In this document: piece after piece, positions 29,049 through 38,655 of the stretch
How the letters are laid out: every line of letters begins with the position of its first letter
Position numbering within the stretch: the first letter of the stretch is position 1
Source: Psychrobacter sp. UBA6766
GTDB lineage: Bacteria; Pseudomonadota; Gammaproteobacteria; Pseudomonadales; Moraxellaceae
Length of the DNA stretch: 64,000 nt
Reading direction: 5' to 3'
Assembly: GCF_002453355.1 (NCBI RefSeq)
Contig: NZ_DKGQ01000013.1
Coordinates: 1 to 64,000 of the forward strand
Notes under the pieces: generated by a model
Databases searched by the model: none
What the model was told of the DNA's origin: nothing
What the model saw: only the letters and a program-made list of their open reading frames with translations
Made by a program: the position numbers and the translations under genes

Positions 29049-31742
29049 TTACTCTTCTACCCACTCGCCGTTACGCCAATACAGTCCCCAACGCGTGGCC
29101 TTACCATTTTTCTCAGAACCGATATACTGCTCTTTTTTCTTGCGTGACCAACGCAGAATCGTTGGATTGCCATCAGGATCTTCATCTGGCCCTTCAAACA
29201 AATACTGGAATTTATCTTCCATTTTATCTTTGATATCACGTAGCTCAGCAAGTTTTGGCGGTCGGGTTTCACGGACTTTCGGGAATTTAGACGCGGCTAA
29301 GAACATCCCTGCTGCCCCTTCACGCAAGATAAAGTAATCATCGTGCTTGGTTGATTTTAGCTCAGGCATATGGATGGGCTCCATTCGCGGCGGTGCTGCT
29401 TCGCCGGTTTTAAGTACCTTACGGGTATTGTCACATTTCTGACACGCAAAGTAAGGCCCAAAACGTCCGGTTTTTAGTTCCATTTGCCCATCGCATTTAT
29501 CGCAGTCGATGGTCGGCGCATCTGAACCCGGTACTTCAAACTTACCTTCTTCTAGGATATAGCCGTCGCAATCAGGGTTATTACCGCAGATGTGCAGCTT
29601 AAGACCACCATCGACGATATAGCCATTCATCGCCGTTCCGCATTTCGGACAGCGTTTTTTCTCCATCAAATCTTTAACTTCGGCTGCTTCATCATCGCTG
29701 TCGCCATCATCAAGATTGGCAAATGCTTCAACTGGCATTAAATTTTTGGTGCCTTTGCAGCGCTCTTTTGGTGGCAAGTTGTAACCCGTACAACCTAAAA
29801 ATACGCCCGTTGACCCAGTTCGTAGCTGCATCGGACGATCACACAAATCGCAATGGACATCTGGCACATCGGTTGGATCATTTGGGCGCATACCGTCTTT
29901 TTCTTTGGCACGGTCAAGAGTCGTCTTAAAGTCGCCATAGAAATTATCAAGGACATCTTTCCAGTCAGTATCGCCTTCTGCGACATGGTCAAGCTTGTCT
30001 TCTAGCGCGGCAGTAAAGGTATAATCCATCAAATCGGGGAAACTTGCCGTTAGCCTGTCGGTGACGATATCGCCCATTTTTTCGGCAAATAAACGTTTAT
30101 TTTCAAGCTTTACATAACCGCGGTCTTGAATAGTCGAGATGATAGAAGCGTAAGTCGAAGGTCGACCGATGCCTTTTTTCTCGAGCTCTTTGACCAAACT
30201 TGCCTCGGTATAACGCGGCGGTGGCTTAGTAAAGTGCTGACTTGGATCAAGTTTGTCTAGCGTTAATTTATCGCCTTGTTTGACATCTGGAAGTAAAGTA
30301 TCGTCGGTCTTTGCTGGTGGCATGACTTTAGTAAAGCCATCAAACACTAAAGTGCGACCGCGCGCTTTTAGTTCAACATCGCTCGCAGCAACAAACAGAT
30401 TTACCGATAAGTATTTAGCAGGCGTCATCTGACACGCCACAAACTGACGCCAAATCAGCTCATACAGACGGATAGCATCACGCTCAACCCCTTTTAGTTG
30501 GGTTGATTTCATATTGACGTTAGAAGGTCGAATCGCCTCATGCGCCTCTTGAGCACCTTGCTTATTACCATAAAAGTTTGGCTTTTCTGGTACGTATTTA
30601 TCGCCGTAGCTGTCTTCGATATAACCACGCACGGCAGCAAGCGCATCGCCAGATAAGAAAGTCGAGTCGGTTCGCATATAAGTAATATGACCCGCTTCGT
30701 ATAAGCGCTGCGCCAAAATCATGGTTTTTTTAACCGAAAATCCCAATCGAGTACTGGCCGCTTGTTGCAAAGTCGAGGTAATAAATGGTGCACTTGGGCG
30801 CGACTGTGTCGGTTTCTCTTCACGCTCTTTAACAATAAAGTCACTTGTTTTAAGCACTTCTAGGACTTTATCGGTCTGCTCTTTATTAACGAGCTTTAAC
30901 GTTTTTCCGCCTTGCTTGGTGGCCTCTAAACGAATAGTCTCTTGCTCAGCGTCTGCAGACTTTTTGGTTTTACCACCAGCAACGTGAGTATCAGCATGGA
31001 TTTGCCAGTACTCTTCTGGGATAAAGGCGCGGATTTCATGCTCACGCTCAACGACCAAACGCATAGCAACTGATTGAACGCGACCTGCTGACAGGCCGCG
31101 AGCCACTTTTTGCCACAGTAACGGAGATACCATAAAGCCAACCACGCGGTCTAAAAAGCGCCGCGCTTGCTGGGCATTGACGCGGTCAATATCAAGCTTT
31201 GATGGCTGCTTAAAGGCATTTTGAATCGCAGATTTGGTAATCTCGTTAAAGACCACGCGCTCATATTTGCTATCTGCGCCGCCGATGACTTCTTTTAAAT
31301 GCCAAGCAATCGCTTCCCCTTCTCTGTCCATATCCGTTGCCAGATAGATTTTGTCGGCGTCCTTGGCTAGGGCTTTGAGCTCTTTAATAACTTTGGTTTT
31401 ATTCGGTAGTACTTCATAAACTGCCGCCCAATCATGTTCAGGGTCAACGCCCATACGCCGTACGAGTGCTTGCTGAGTTTTCTCTTCTTTGGTCAGACTC
31501 TTATCTTTTTTGCTCAAAGCTGGCTTCTTCGAGCTTTTACTTGCGCCAACGGGCAAATCTCGAACATGACCAATACTTGAGCGAACAATAAAATCGTCGC
31601 CTAAGTATTTGTTAATTGTTTTGGCCTTGGCGGGCGATTCTACAATGACCAAAGACTTGCCTTTTGGGCTGCCTTTAGTTTTGTCAGTAGCCGTAGCTGG
31701 GCTTTCTTTGGTTGCGGTTTTTGCCATAAGTGACGACACCAT
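29049..31742 (-). CDS. topA: DNA topoisomerase I
   Basis: TopA relaxes negative supercoils by single-strand cleavage. The 897-residue protein begins, after a Thr/Lys-rich lead of about 25 residues, with the Toprim motif [18 protein letters not shown] and later [13 protein letters not shown]. The type IA core holds the catalytic tyrosine in [13 protein letters not shown]. Three C-terminal zinc ribbons are visible: HCDLCDRP...C...C, RCPKCGTA...C...C and DCDKCDGQ...CQKC. A basic Trp-rich tail ends the protein. The start is uncertain: the ATG at 31727 has a GGTG ribosome-site match 8 bases ahead, while the ATG at 31742 has none. Confidence 0.96.
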   Translation of the reverse strand: MVSSLMAKTATKESPATATDKTKGSPKGKSLVIVESPAKAKTINKYLGDDFIVRSSIGHVRDLPVGASKSSKKPALSKKDKSLTKEEKTQQALVRRMGVDPEHDWAAVYEVLPNKTKVIKELKALAKDADKIYLATDMDREGEAIAWHLKEVIGGADSKYERVVFNEITKSAIQNAFKQPSKLDIDRVNAQQARRFLDRVVGFMVSPLLWQKVARGLSAGRVQSVAMRLVVEREHEIRAFIPEEYWQIHADTHVAGGKTKKSADAEQETIRLEATKQGGKTLKLVNKEQTDKVLEVLKTSDFIVKEREEKPTQSRPSAPFITSTLQQAASTRLGFSVKKTMILAQRLYEAGHITYMRTDSTFLSGDALAAVRGYIEDSYGDKYVPEKPNFYGNKQGAQEAHEAIRPSNVNMKSTQLKGVERDAIRLYELIWRQFVACQMTPAKYLSVNLFVAASDVELKARGRTLVFDGFTKVMPPAKTDDTLLPDVKQGDKLTLDKLDPSQHFTKPPPRYTEASLVKELEKKGIGRPSTYASIISTIQDRGYVKLENKRLFAEKMGDIVTDRLTASFPDLMDYTFTAALEDKLDHVAEGDTDWKDVLDNFYGDFKTTLDRAKEKDGMRPNDPTDVPDVHCDLCDRPMQLRTGSTGVFLGCTGYNLPPKERCKGTKNLMPVEAFANLDDGDSDDEAAEVKDLMEKKRCPKCGTAMNGYIVDGGLKLHICGNNPDCDGYILEEGKFEVPGSDAPTIDCDKCDGQMELKTGRFGPYFACQKCDNTRKVLKTGEAAPPRMEPIHMPELKSTKHDDYFILREGAAGMFLAASKFPKVRETRPPKLAELRDIKDKMEDKFQYLFEGPDEDPDGNPTILRWSRKKKEQYIGSEKNGKATRWGLYWRNGEWVEE

Positions 31743-32008
31743 AATAAGTAAAATAGAATAAGAATAAATTTGGCAGCGTGGCGATTTATAATGGTTAGTT
31801 ATAATGGCTCAGCGAATTATTGTAGTAAGATCTGCCAATAAGAGCGGTTAAAAAACAAACGATAACCTTAATGCATAAATACAGTTATAAAGACGTTACA
31901 CTGCTAGCCGTTAAACTGTCAACTTAAAATGACTGAGAGTTTGCCAAAAGCGCTTGCATATTGCCTTTTAATGGAGACGAAAAAATAATTTACTAGCTTA
32001 CTGCGATT

Positions 32009-32584
32009 TCATGGGCGCTTTTGCATCTTCAATGCCCATTTTTCGAGGTTTGCCTTTAGTATTAACAAGTCGCCTTCAATCGCTTGTTGCTGATAAGCAG
32101 GATTGGTCGCGGGACGCACATAAGCAATATCTTCCCAATAGATAACAATGCTATTTGACTTAATCACTAACGCTTTCACAAATGGCTCGATGCTAGCTGG
32201 TAGCGCTAGAGGCTCTTTATCTAAGCTAAAATTGGCTTGTACAGGTAAGCTGTTCTTTAAGCCATTGTTGTCGCTATTATTAATACCAACACTTTTATTA
32301 CCGACATCGCTTGCCGGACGCCATTGACCATCTATCACCTGATATCGCGCCAAGGGCAGCTTCACATTATCCAATACCAAACCGTACTGCCCGATCATGC
32401 CGCGGCCATACTCATTGTCTTTGCCCTTCACCCAATCTGGGCAAGTGACCAGCTTTGGGTTGAGCTGCAAACGGCGCGCCGTCATGCGCAGCTTATCTAA
32501 ACGCTGGTCGATACCGCTAGGTTTGAGCGCCATCATACTCCCTAATACGAATAGTACAATGACGATCGCAATCCACATTCCCAT
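32009..32584 (-). CDS. Hypothetical membrane-anchored protein, 191 aa
   Basis: I do not recognise this protein. It has one N-terminal hydrophobic helix (about residues 3-20, starting MGMWIAIVIVLFVLGSMMAL). A soluble part of about 170 residues follows, containing RLDKLRMTARRLQLNPKLV, a Trp/Tyr-containing middle, an Asn/Ser-rich insert near 100-110, and the basic end KWALKMQKRP. One Cys lies in the soluble part (LVTCPDW). The layout suggests a single-pass inner-membrane protein, with the basic start of the soluble domain in the cytoplasm. The gene stands alone between topA and a DUF2799 lipoprotein. Confidence 0.75.
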   Translation of the reverse strand: MGMWIAIVIVLFVLGSMMALKPSGIDQRLDKLRMTARRLQLNPKLVTCPDWVKGKDNEYGRGMIGQYGLVLDNVKLPLARYQVIDGQWRPASDVGNKSVGINNSDNNGLKNSLPVQANFSLDKEPLALPASIEPFVKALVIKSNSIVIYWEDIAYVRPATNPAYQQQAIEGDLLILKANLEKWALKMQKRP

Positions 32585-32887
32585 AACCGTCTGACCTTTT
32601 AACGAAATTAATGTAGTGCTAGCAATGAAAAGCAGCTCTTCACGACAATCTCATATCTACGTGCTTATAATGAGCGCAAACCTTTAAAAATCAAGCGAAT
32701 TCAAATACTATCGTTTATAAATGGCCAAACGCTAAGCGAACCTGACACTTACTAACCCCCTATCATTTATAGTGGTATATCAAATGCTTAGTACAGAAAA
32801 CGCCTCATTTAACAACAAGATGCAAAAAGTTGGTTATTTAAAAAAGTGCTATGATAAACCATAATTTTAAACGCGCGCAGGTTTATT
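32585..32887. other. Divergent intergenic region
   Basis: About 300 bases between two divergent genes. It presumably holds both promoters. I see no further structure. Confidence 0.4.
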
Positions 32888-33427
32888 ATGAATTATCTTC
32901 TTAAGCAGAACTCATCGACCGCTGCACTAGCCAGTAAATGTGTTGGTAAACTGTTGAGTAAATCTGGACTTACCATCCCGCTAGTGGGCGCGACTTTACT
33001 TACTTTATCAGGCTGTGCCACTACCCAAAGTCTAACGCCTGAACAATGTCAAAACAGCAATTGGCAAGAAGTTGGCTATGTTGACGGACTTCACGGGCGT
33101 TCGGGTGCTTATCTTGGCAACTATACCAATCAATGTGCAAGCGTCATTGGCGCAACGCCAAACCGCGTATTATGGGAGCAAGGACGTCAGCAAGGACTAA
33201 AAAACTACTGTACTGAGCTCAATGCCTATAAGTTAGGCCGCGAGGGTTATGATTGGCAGCCTGTCTGTCCGCTCGAAGGCATTGATAAGCTAGAAGAAGC
33301 CTACGCGCAAGGTCGCTACTATTATATCCGTCAGCGTGATCTTGATTATCTGCGCTCGCCCTATCCGTTTGGTTATGGTCCCGGACGATTGGGATATGGT
33401 TATCGTCCGTTTGGTTATGGTTGGTAA
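32888..33427 (+). CDS. DUF2799-type lipoprotein with Gly/Tyr-rich tail
   Basis: A 179-residue predicted lipoprotein. The export signal is unusually long (lipobox LSGC, Cys43). The soluble domain fits the DUF2799 pattern: LTPEQCQNSNWQEVGYVDGLHG, then WEQGRQQGLKNYC and YKLGREGYDWQPVCP. A coiled-coil-like IDKLEEAYAQGRYYYIRQRDLDYL follows. The last 25 residues repeat PFGYGPGR/GYGYRPFGYG, a Gly-Tyr-rich tail of the kind seen in surface-exposed or aggregating proteins. Function unknown. Confidence 0.8.
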   Translation: MNYLLKQNSSTAALASKCVGKLLSKSGLTIPLVGATLLTLSGCATTQSLTPEQCQNSNWQEVGYVDGLHGRSGAYLGNYTNQCASVIGATPNRVLWEQGRQQGLKNYCTELNAYKLGREGYDWQPVCPLEGIDKLEEAYAQGRYYYIRQRDLDYLRSPYPFGYGPGRLGYGYRPFGYGW

Positions 33428-33475
33428 TCGCTATAATTGCTACTCGTTATATAATCTACTTACTTAGGCTAAGGA

Positions 33476-33614
33476 TTGCTAAAAAAAGATAACCTCGCCA
33501 GGTTACCCAAGCGAGGCGGGAGAAAAATTTATTATTTTAATTATTCTTCTTATTGTCTTGGCTATTTTCTTATTGATCAGCCTAGTGCTTTATCTTGCCA
33601 GCGTATTTTTCTAA
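33476..33614 (+). pseudogene. Possible frame-disrupted small single-helix membrane protein
   Basis: From a TTG at 33476 the frame reads LKKDNLARLPKRGGRK. If one base of the A5 run near 33522-33526 is skipped, it continues FIILIILLIVLAIFLLISLV and then LYLASVFF-stop. The joined product would be a 45-residue single-helix protein with a basic head, a plausible small membrane protein. Neither frame alone gives it a proper start. The ribosome site AAGGA abuts the TTG, which is poor. It could be a pseudogene, a base-call error, programmed slippage, or chance. Confidence 0.3.
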
Positions 33615-33647
33615 GCGCTGCCTCTTTAAATTACTTACTTCTGCAAA

Positions 33648-34061
33648 TTACTCGTTAACAAAAGCAATCTTAGTCAATCCTGCTTGACTAGCCGCTGCCA
33701 ATACTTGTGCCACGGTATCGTATTTACCTTCTTTGTCTGCTCGTAACTGGATAGAAGGATCGTTCCCGCTTGCAGACTGCGCTTGCAGACGCCTTTCTAA
33801 TGCTTCTATGCTGACAGGCTCATCATCCCAAAATAGGCCAGCATCTTTATCAATACTAATTTGAATGGCCTCTGGCGGTGTTTCATTGACCTCGGCGCTG
33901 GTCTTTGGCAGATCTAATGGCACCGTCGGATTCAGTACGGTCGCCGTCAATAAAAAGATAATCATCAATACCAGCATGATATCGATAAGCGGAATAAGGT
34001 TCATCTCATTCATGCTTTGACTATCATCATCACCCAAGTGAAATGCCATAACTGTTCTCAA
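33648..34061 (-). CDS. exbD: Biopolymer transport protein ExbD
   Basis: ExbD forms, with ExbB, the proton-driven motor that energises TonB. The 137-residue protein has a short cytoplasmic head, one membrane helix (about residues 19-40, MNLIPLIDIMLVLMIIFLLT) with the essential proton-path aspartate in LIDIML, and a periplasmic domain ending GLTKIAFVNE. It is the last gene of tonB-exbB-exbD on the minus strand, 85 bases after exbB. A Fur-like site upstream of tonB suggests iron repression of the whole unit. Confidence 0.93.
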   Translation of the reverse strand: MRTVMAFHLGDDDSQSMNEMNLIPLIDIMLVLMIIFLLTATVLNPTVPLDLPKTSAEVNETPPEAIQISIDKDAGLFWDDEPVSIEALERRLQAQSASGNDPSIQLRADKEGKYDTVAQVLAAASQAGLTKIAFVNE

Positions 34062-34146
34062 TACCGTTAGTTGTCGTCTTTGCTGCTCGTACCTTTAGCT
34101 GGTCCGCGCCTTGCTTTTTGGCTTATTTTTCTCTACTGAAGAGCCA

Positions 34147-34866
34147 TTACAGCTGCGATGGCGCGGATTTGTGATAATTCTCAGATGACTGAACAGCCTG
34201 TTTGTCTGTATTTGCGCTTTTCATTAACTGAGCTTGAGTCGCAGTAGTACCTTGCTGAATCGATGATTGCTGGACTGCAGACGATTGGAATGATGATTGT
34301 TGAACTGCAGCAAACGCGGTAGATTGCGCCAATAAATCATGCGCTCTATCGTTAGCCTGGTACATCACGCGGCGATTGATACGCACCGCAAGGTTATAAA
34401 ATACCACGGCTGGAATCGCAACGGCGATACCAAGACCAGTCATAATAAGGGCTTCACCTATTGGTCCTGCTACTTGTCCTAATCCTGCTTGACCAGTGGT
34501 TCCGATGTTATGCAGCGCATGAAAAATACCCCAAACTGTTCCAAACAACCCAATGAATGGTGCGATGGCTGCTGTGGTTCCAAGAATTGGCAATCCGCGC
34601 TCACTTGCAAAACGGTAGCGACCGATATGCTTAAGTAGCGTCTGCTCAATCACCAATCGTCGCGACGCGGCATCCGTGTCAGCTAAGCTTGCTTGTTTAT
34701 TATGAATATGTTGACTCAAATCGTCAGCGACACTAGCTGCCAGTTTGCGACTTTGTAGTATACGGATGATACCGGTCACCCAAGAGGCAACAGATAAAGC
34801 GATGAGCAAAAAGAATAAGGTTCTGGTCACCATATCGCTATATTGCCAGTAGGTTGTAAAGTCCAT
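34147..34866 (-). CDS. exbB: Biopolymer transport protein ExbB (MotA/TolQ/ExbB proton channel)
   Basis: ExbB is the pentameric proton-channel partner of ExbD and TonB in the inner membrane. The 239-residue protein has three membrane helices (about 14-34, 100-125 and 140-165). It has the family core RGLPILGTTAAIAPFIGLFGTVWGIFHAL and GPIGEALIMTGLGIAVAIPAVVFYN. A Gln/Ser-rich low-complexity tail of about 60 residues (AVQQSSFQSSAVQQSS) is unusual and likely disordered. It lies between tonB and exbD. Confidence 0.93.
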   Translation of the reverse strand: MDFTTYWQYSDMVTRTLFFLLIALSVASWVTGIIRILQSRKLAASVADDLSQHIHNKQASLADTDAASRRLVIEQTLLKHIGRYRFASERGLPILGTTAAIAPFIGLFGTVWGIFHALHNIGTTGQAGLGQVAGPIGEALIMTGLGIAVAIPAVVFYNLAVRINRRVMYQANDRAHDLLAQSTAFAAVQQSSFQSSAVQQSSIQQGTTATQAQLMKSANTDKQAVQSSENYHKSAPSQL

Positions 34867-35021
34867 ATCAGACTCCTTAAATTGGGACGTCGTTACTTGT
34901 CATTTTTGATTTTCAGCAAGGCATATTTCAAATGTTCATATGCATTTCTAATACTTACTGGCACATATCTTTGTCATAACTGGTTGCTATATATCTGTCT
35001 TATAACTATGTTGTTATACAT

Positions 35022-35969
35022 TTACGGAACCGCATAAGCGATTGGTAGGGTGACATTGCCAACCACTGGAGCGCCGTTTTTTGTAAAAGGTTTGAATTTC
35101 CCTGAGCGTACTTGACGCTGCGCTTCTTTATCTAAAATCGAATTTCCAGACGATTGGATAACTCGCACGCTATCAATACCGCCCTGTTTATTCACTCTCA
35201 ATACCAACACCACATTGAGCGTGTCGCCTGAACGGGCTCGCCTAGCAGCGCGGTCGGGAAAGCTAAAGTTTGGCGCCGATGCCCAATTAGCAGCACTGGC
35301 TGTAAAGTTAACCGGTTCATTACTTGCCGCTGCCGCTTTAGCATCAGCCTCTGCTTTTGCTCGAGCAGCAGCTTCTGCAGCTTGCTTTGCAGCCTTTATT
35401 TCAGCGGCTTGTTTAGCAGCAGTTGCGGCTTTGGCGTCTGCCTCCGTTTGAGCCTCACGGGCGGCTTGCGCATTTGCTTCTTGCATAGCTTTTGCTTGCA
35501 TTTGTGCTTGTTGCGCGGCTTTTTCTGCCTGTGCCGCTATTATTCGGCGCTGCTCATCAGCAGCTGCTTTATCTATAACTGGTGGCTTGTATTCTATTTT
35601 TTTCTTTACTGGTTGTTCTTTTATAGGCGGCTTTTGTGGTGGCGCTTCTTTTTGAACCGTTGGCTTTTCCTCTTTTACCACTGGATCTTGTGGTGTAACG
35701 GCTGCAACTTTTTGTGGTGATTTAGCCTTAGGTTCGGGATTATTTTTTGGCGTTTCTTCTACCTCTGTAACCATACTTTCGACAGGCTTAGCAGGTAATG
35801 TGACCATTTGAATTTCAAGCGGCGGTGTGTTTTTGATGGAGTCAACTTTAGGCGCAGGCGCCTTGATTAAAACTAAAGCGATTGCTGTCAGCACGTGTAA
35901 CCCGACCACTACAATAATAGCGATAAGTATCAGTCTCAGAGGTGGCGCGTCTAAATCCGTTGAACTCAT
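35022..35969 (-). CDS. tonB: TonB family energy-transducing protein
   Basis: TonB spans the periplasm and passes energy from ExbB/ExbD to outer-membrane receptors. The 315-residue protein has one N-terminal membrane anchor (about 10-33). A Pro/Lys/Glu-rich stretch follows (about 60-130), then a long Ala/Lys/Gln/Glu-rich helical segment (about 135-220), and a C-terminal TonB domain with LNVVLVLRVNKQGGIDSVRVIQSSG and KFKPFTKNGAPV. The long Ala-rich helix is more like TolA than classic TonB. The first gene of tonB-exbB-exbD; Fur-box-like sites lie just upstream. It presumably powers the receptor at 42.2-44.2 kb. Confidence 0.9.
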   Translation of the reverse strand: MSSTDLDAPPLRLILIAIIVVVGLHVLTAIALVLIKAPAPKVDSIKNTPPLEIQMVTLPAKPVESMVTEVEETPKNNPEPKAKSPQKVAAVTPQDPVVKEEKPTVQKEAPPQKPPIKEQPVKKKIEYKPPVIDKAAADEQRRIIAAQAEKAAQQAQMQAKAMQEANAQAAREAQTEADAKAATAAKQAAEIKAAKQAAEAAARAKAEADAKAAAASNEPVNFTASAANWASAPNFSFPDRAARRARSGDTLNVVLVLRVNKQGGIDSVRVIQSSGNSILDKEAQRQVRSGKFKPFTKNGAPVVGNVTLPIAYAVP

Positions 35970-36017
35970 AACACCCTAACATTTAACCGTCATAGAATGG
36001 CGCTAATAATAATGCAA

Positions 36018-36037
36018 ACGATAACTATTATCAATAG
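36018..36037. promoter_or_regulatory. Fur-box-like site upstream of tonB
   Basis: GATAACTATTATC is a palindrome (GATAA/TTATC) matching the core of the Fur consensus. It lies about 50 bases before the tonB start on the minus strand. Fur would repress tonB-exbB-exbD when iron is plentiful. Confidence 0.55.
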
Positions 36038-36129
36038 TAAATGTTTAACTCCTCTATTTTTTTGCGGCCTATCTTAAGTAAAGCTCTTAAGCAAAGTTGT
36101 TTTAAAAGTAAAAAGCGCTTAATAAAAAC

Positions 36130-36153
36130 CATTATCATTAGCATTGATAATAA
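36130..36153. promoter_or_regulatory. Fur-box-like site between tonB and the siderophore ABC genes
   Basis: TTATCATTAGCATTGATAA has 6-base inverted arms (TTATCA/TGATAA) with an inner CATT/AGCATT match to the Fur hexamer arrays. It lies about 165 bases before the binding-protein gene and could control it, tonB, or both. Confidence 0.65.
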
Positions 36154-36313
36154 GTCTCAATTACTTTATCATGGCAGTTATTTTGTTATGTTAAAAAAGC
36201 AAGTTAACGTAAAACTCTGCTTATAAATTCAGGCTTTCTTACTCATTGTTTCGCCGTTTTCTTTATCATTTTTATAATAAAACCAACCAAACCTTTGATA
36301 TACCGAGTTATTT

Positions 36314-37369
36314 ATGTCTACTACTTTATGTTCTAATCGTACTGTTAATCCTCTTTTTAAACGTCCATTATTAGCTGCCATGATGACAGCGCTGATTGCC
36401 AGTATTGGCCTAGCAGGTTGTAGCTCGCCTGACTCAAGTGATAATGAGATTACCGAAACCAAAGCTGAAAACCAAACAGCCGATGAGGCCTCGAATGTTG
36501 CTGAGAATGACAATGTCTCTGTTGCGACCATCCCTGTCGATACAGTAAAAGGCAAAGTCGATTTAGCGATAAACCCGTCACCATTGGTCGTTTATGACAT
36601 GACCTTGATGCAAGACTTAGCAGCACTTGACGTCGCGGTTGACGGCATGCCAAGTGGACTACACTTAGATAACTTACAATCAAAAGTACATCCTGATCCT
36701 AAAGAAGTTGGAACGGTTTTTGAACCAGACCTTGAAGCATTGAATGCCATGCAGCCGCAAGCTATTTTGATTGGTTCGCGAATGGCAGAAAAATACAATG
36801 AGCTATCAAGTATCGCACCAACGCTCGATATGAGCATTGATACGGCAAATATTTATGAGTCAAGCAAGCAGCGCCTGCATGATTTGGGTGCCTTATTTGG
36901 TAAAAGCGATCAAGCATTAAAATTGCAAAGCAATATTGACTCGCTGATTGATGAGACAAAAGCTTTAACGAAAGACAATAAAGGAAAAGGCTTGGTAGTC
37001 ATGGTCAATGGCAATAAGCTGTCCGCCTATGGTGATAAGTCGCGCTACGGCTTTATTCATGGTGTATTAGATATTCCAATGGCAGATGACCAAATCACTG
37101 ACGCCCGTCACGGTCAGCCAATCTCATTTGAATATCTACAAAAAACCAATCCTGACTGGTTATTCGTCGTCGATCGCAGCGCCGCGATTGGTGAAGATGG
37201 TGCTGGTGCCAAAGCCGTGTTGGACAATCCACTGGTCGCGCAAACCACTGCTTGGAGTAAAGACCAAGTGGTGTATCTAAGTCCAGATTCTTACTTAGCC
37301 TTTGGCGGTTATTACCAATGGATTCAGGATTTAACGACGATTAAAAACGCCTTTGCTGCTGCAAAATAA
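36314..37369 (+). CDS. Siderophore ABC transporter, substrate-binding lipoprotein (FatB/CeuE type)
   Basis: A 351-residue periplasmic binding lipoprotein (lipobox LAGC, Cys36) of the class III helical-backbone type that binds ferric siderophores. The acidic linker after the Cys is followed by VVYDMTLMQDLAALDV, the KVHPDPKEVGTVFEPDLEALNAMQPQAILIG block typical of FatB/CeuE/VctP, and TNPDWLFVVDRSAAIGE. Family members bind catecholate or petrobactin-like siderophores; the ligand here is unknown. It opens a four-gene importer with two permeases and an ATPase. Confidence 0.9.
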   Translation: MSTTLCSNRTVNPLFKRPLLAAMMTALIASIGLAGCSSPDSSDNEITETKAENQTADEASNVAENDNVSVATIPVDTVKGKVDLAINPSPLVVYDMTLMQDLAALDVAVDGMPSGLHLDNLQSKVHPDPKEVGTVFEPDLEALNAMQPQAILIGSRMAEKYNELSSIAPTLDMSIDTANIYESSKQRLHDLGALFGKSDQALKLQSNIDSLIDETKALTKDNKGKGLVVMVNGNKLSAYGDKSRYGFIHGVLDIPMADDQITDARHGQPISFEYLQKTNPDWLFVVDRSAAIGEDGAGAKAVLDNPLVAQTTAWSKDQVVYLSPDSYLAFGGYYQWIQDLTTIKNAFAAAK

Positions 37370-37455
37370 ATCCTATCGCAATACCAGCAACTGTTGCTCA
37401 TGACAGTTGTTGCTCATGACAATTTTCACACTTCATTTGTAAGCCAGTAGCCGTT

Positions 37456-38562
37456 ATGTCACTATTTTCACCTCGTGCTCAAGCCAGCGTTAAATCCAGC
37501 TCTGCTCTGCCCGCTGCGCCATCAAGCTGGCAACAGCGTGCAAATAGTGGCAGCCGTGTCAGCACTAAACCACACCGCGCCGCCATACCGCCCTGGCTTA
37601 TCAATACCGCTAGCCTCATGATTATGGGGCTTTTGGTAGTATTAAGTTTATCGATTGGGGTGGCAGATTTTTCGTGGTCAGGTATTTTGCAAAGCCTTAT
37701 CAGTCAAAGTGCTAACTCTGATAGCTCGTTAATGTTGGTGAGCCGTATTCCGCGCACCGTTGCCATTATTTTGACTGGTGTGGCGATGGCAGTAGCAGGC
37801 ATGATTATTCAAGTGGTGCTAAAAAACCGCTTCGTTGAGCCATCAATGGTTGGGGCAACCCAAAGTGCTGCGCTAGGTTTACTCGTAGTCAGTTTATTGT
37901 TCCCCGCCAGCGCGCTGTTGGTCAAAATGGGCGTCGCGACCATAGCAGCGGTAGGTGGCATGACGCTCTTTATGCTGCTGATTCACCGCGTTCCGCCGAC
38001 AGATTTTTTGATGATTCCACTGATTGGTATTGTCTTTGGTGGCATTATCGAAGCCGTGACGACCTTTATCGCTTATCAAACTGAGTCATTACAGATGCTG
38101 AGTGTTTGGCAATTTGGCGATTTCTCTTCGGTATTAGCTGGACGTTACGAGCTGTTGTGGTTGACAGGTGGACTGTGCGTGCTGGCTTATATTATCGCTG
38201 ATAAACTGACCATCGTTGGTTTGGGTGACAATATCGCGCTGAACTTAGGGATTAGTAAACAACAAGTGACGTGGCTTGGGGTGGGAATGGTAGCGATGAT
38301 GAGTGCTGTTGTGGTGGTAACGGTTGGGATGATTCCATTTATCGGCTTGGTCGTACCCAATATCGTTAGCCGCATCATGGGCGATAAATTACGCCGCAGC
38401 TTGCCAGCAGTGGCTCTTTTAGGGGCATCAGCAGTACTGCTCTGCGATATCATTGGACGCTCCATTCGCTATCCTTTTGAGGTTCCTGTTGCGACGGTTT
38501 TTGGTGTGGTCGGTACGGTGCTGTTTTTATGGTTATTATTACGTGCGCCTGCTGAGCAATAA
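37456..38562 (+). CDS. Iron-siderophore ABC transporter permease (FecCD family), first
   Basis: A 368-residue inner-membrane permease of the BtuC/FecCD fold with about nine to ten helices. The N-terminal ~45 residues are Ser/Ala-rich and polar. The family motifs are VSRIPRTVAIILTGVAMAVAGMIIQVVLKNRFVEPSMVG (first helices), the cytoplasmic ATPase-contact segment near GDNIALNLGISKQQ, and GMIPFIGLVVPNIVSRIMGDKLRRSLPA. It pairs with the second permease at 38656. There is an 86-base gap after the binding-protein gene. Confidence 0.92.
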   Translation: MSLFSPRAQASVKSSSALPAAPSSWQQRANSGSRVSTKPHRAAIPPWLINTASLMIMGLLVVLSLSIGVADFSWSGILQSLISQSANSDSSLMLVSRIPRTVAIILTGVAMAVAGMIIQVVLKNRFVEPSMVGATQSAALGLLVVSLLFPASALLVKMGVATIAAVGGMTLFMLLIHRVPPTDFLMIPLIGIVFGGIIEAVTTFIAYQTESLQMLSVWQFGDFSSVLAGRYELLWLTGGLCVLAYIIADKLTIVGLGDNIALNLGISKQQVTWLGVGMVAMMSAVVVVTVGMIPFIGLVVPNIVSRIMGDKLRRSLPAVALLGASAVLLCDIIGRSIRYPFEVPVATVFGVVGTVLFLWLLLRAPAEQ

Positions 38563-38655
38563 TTTGGCTCATTAAATATGGTTATTTAAACATTGCCATC
38601 TTTTTTCTTAACTTTTTTGTCTTACTAGATAAGCTTGGCACTATAGGATTTATTC

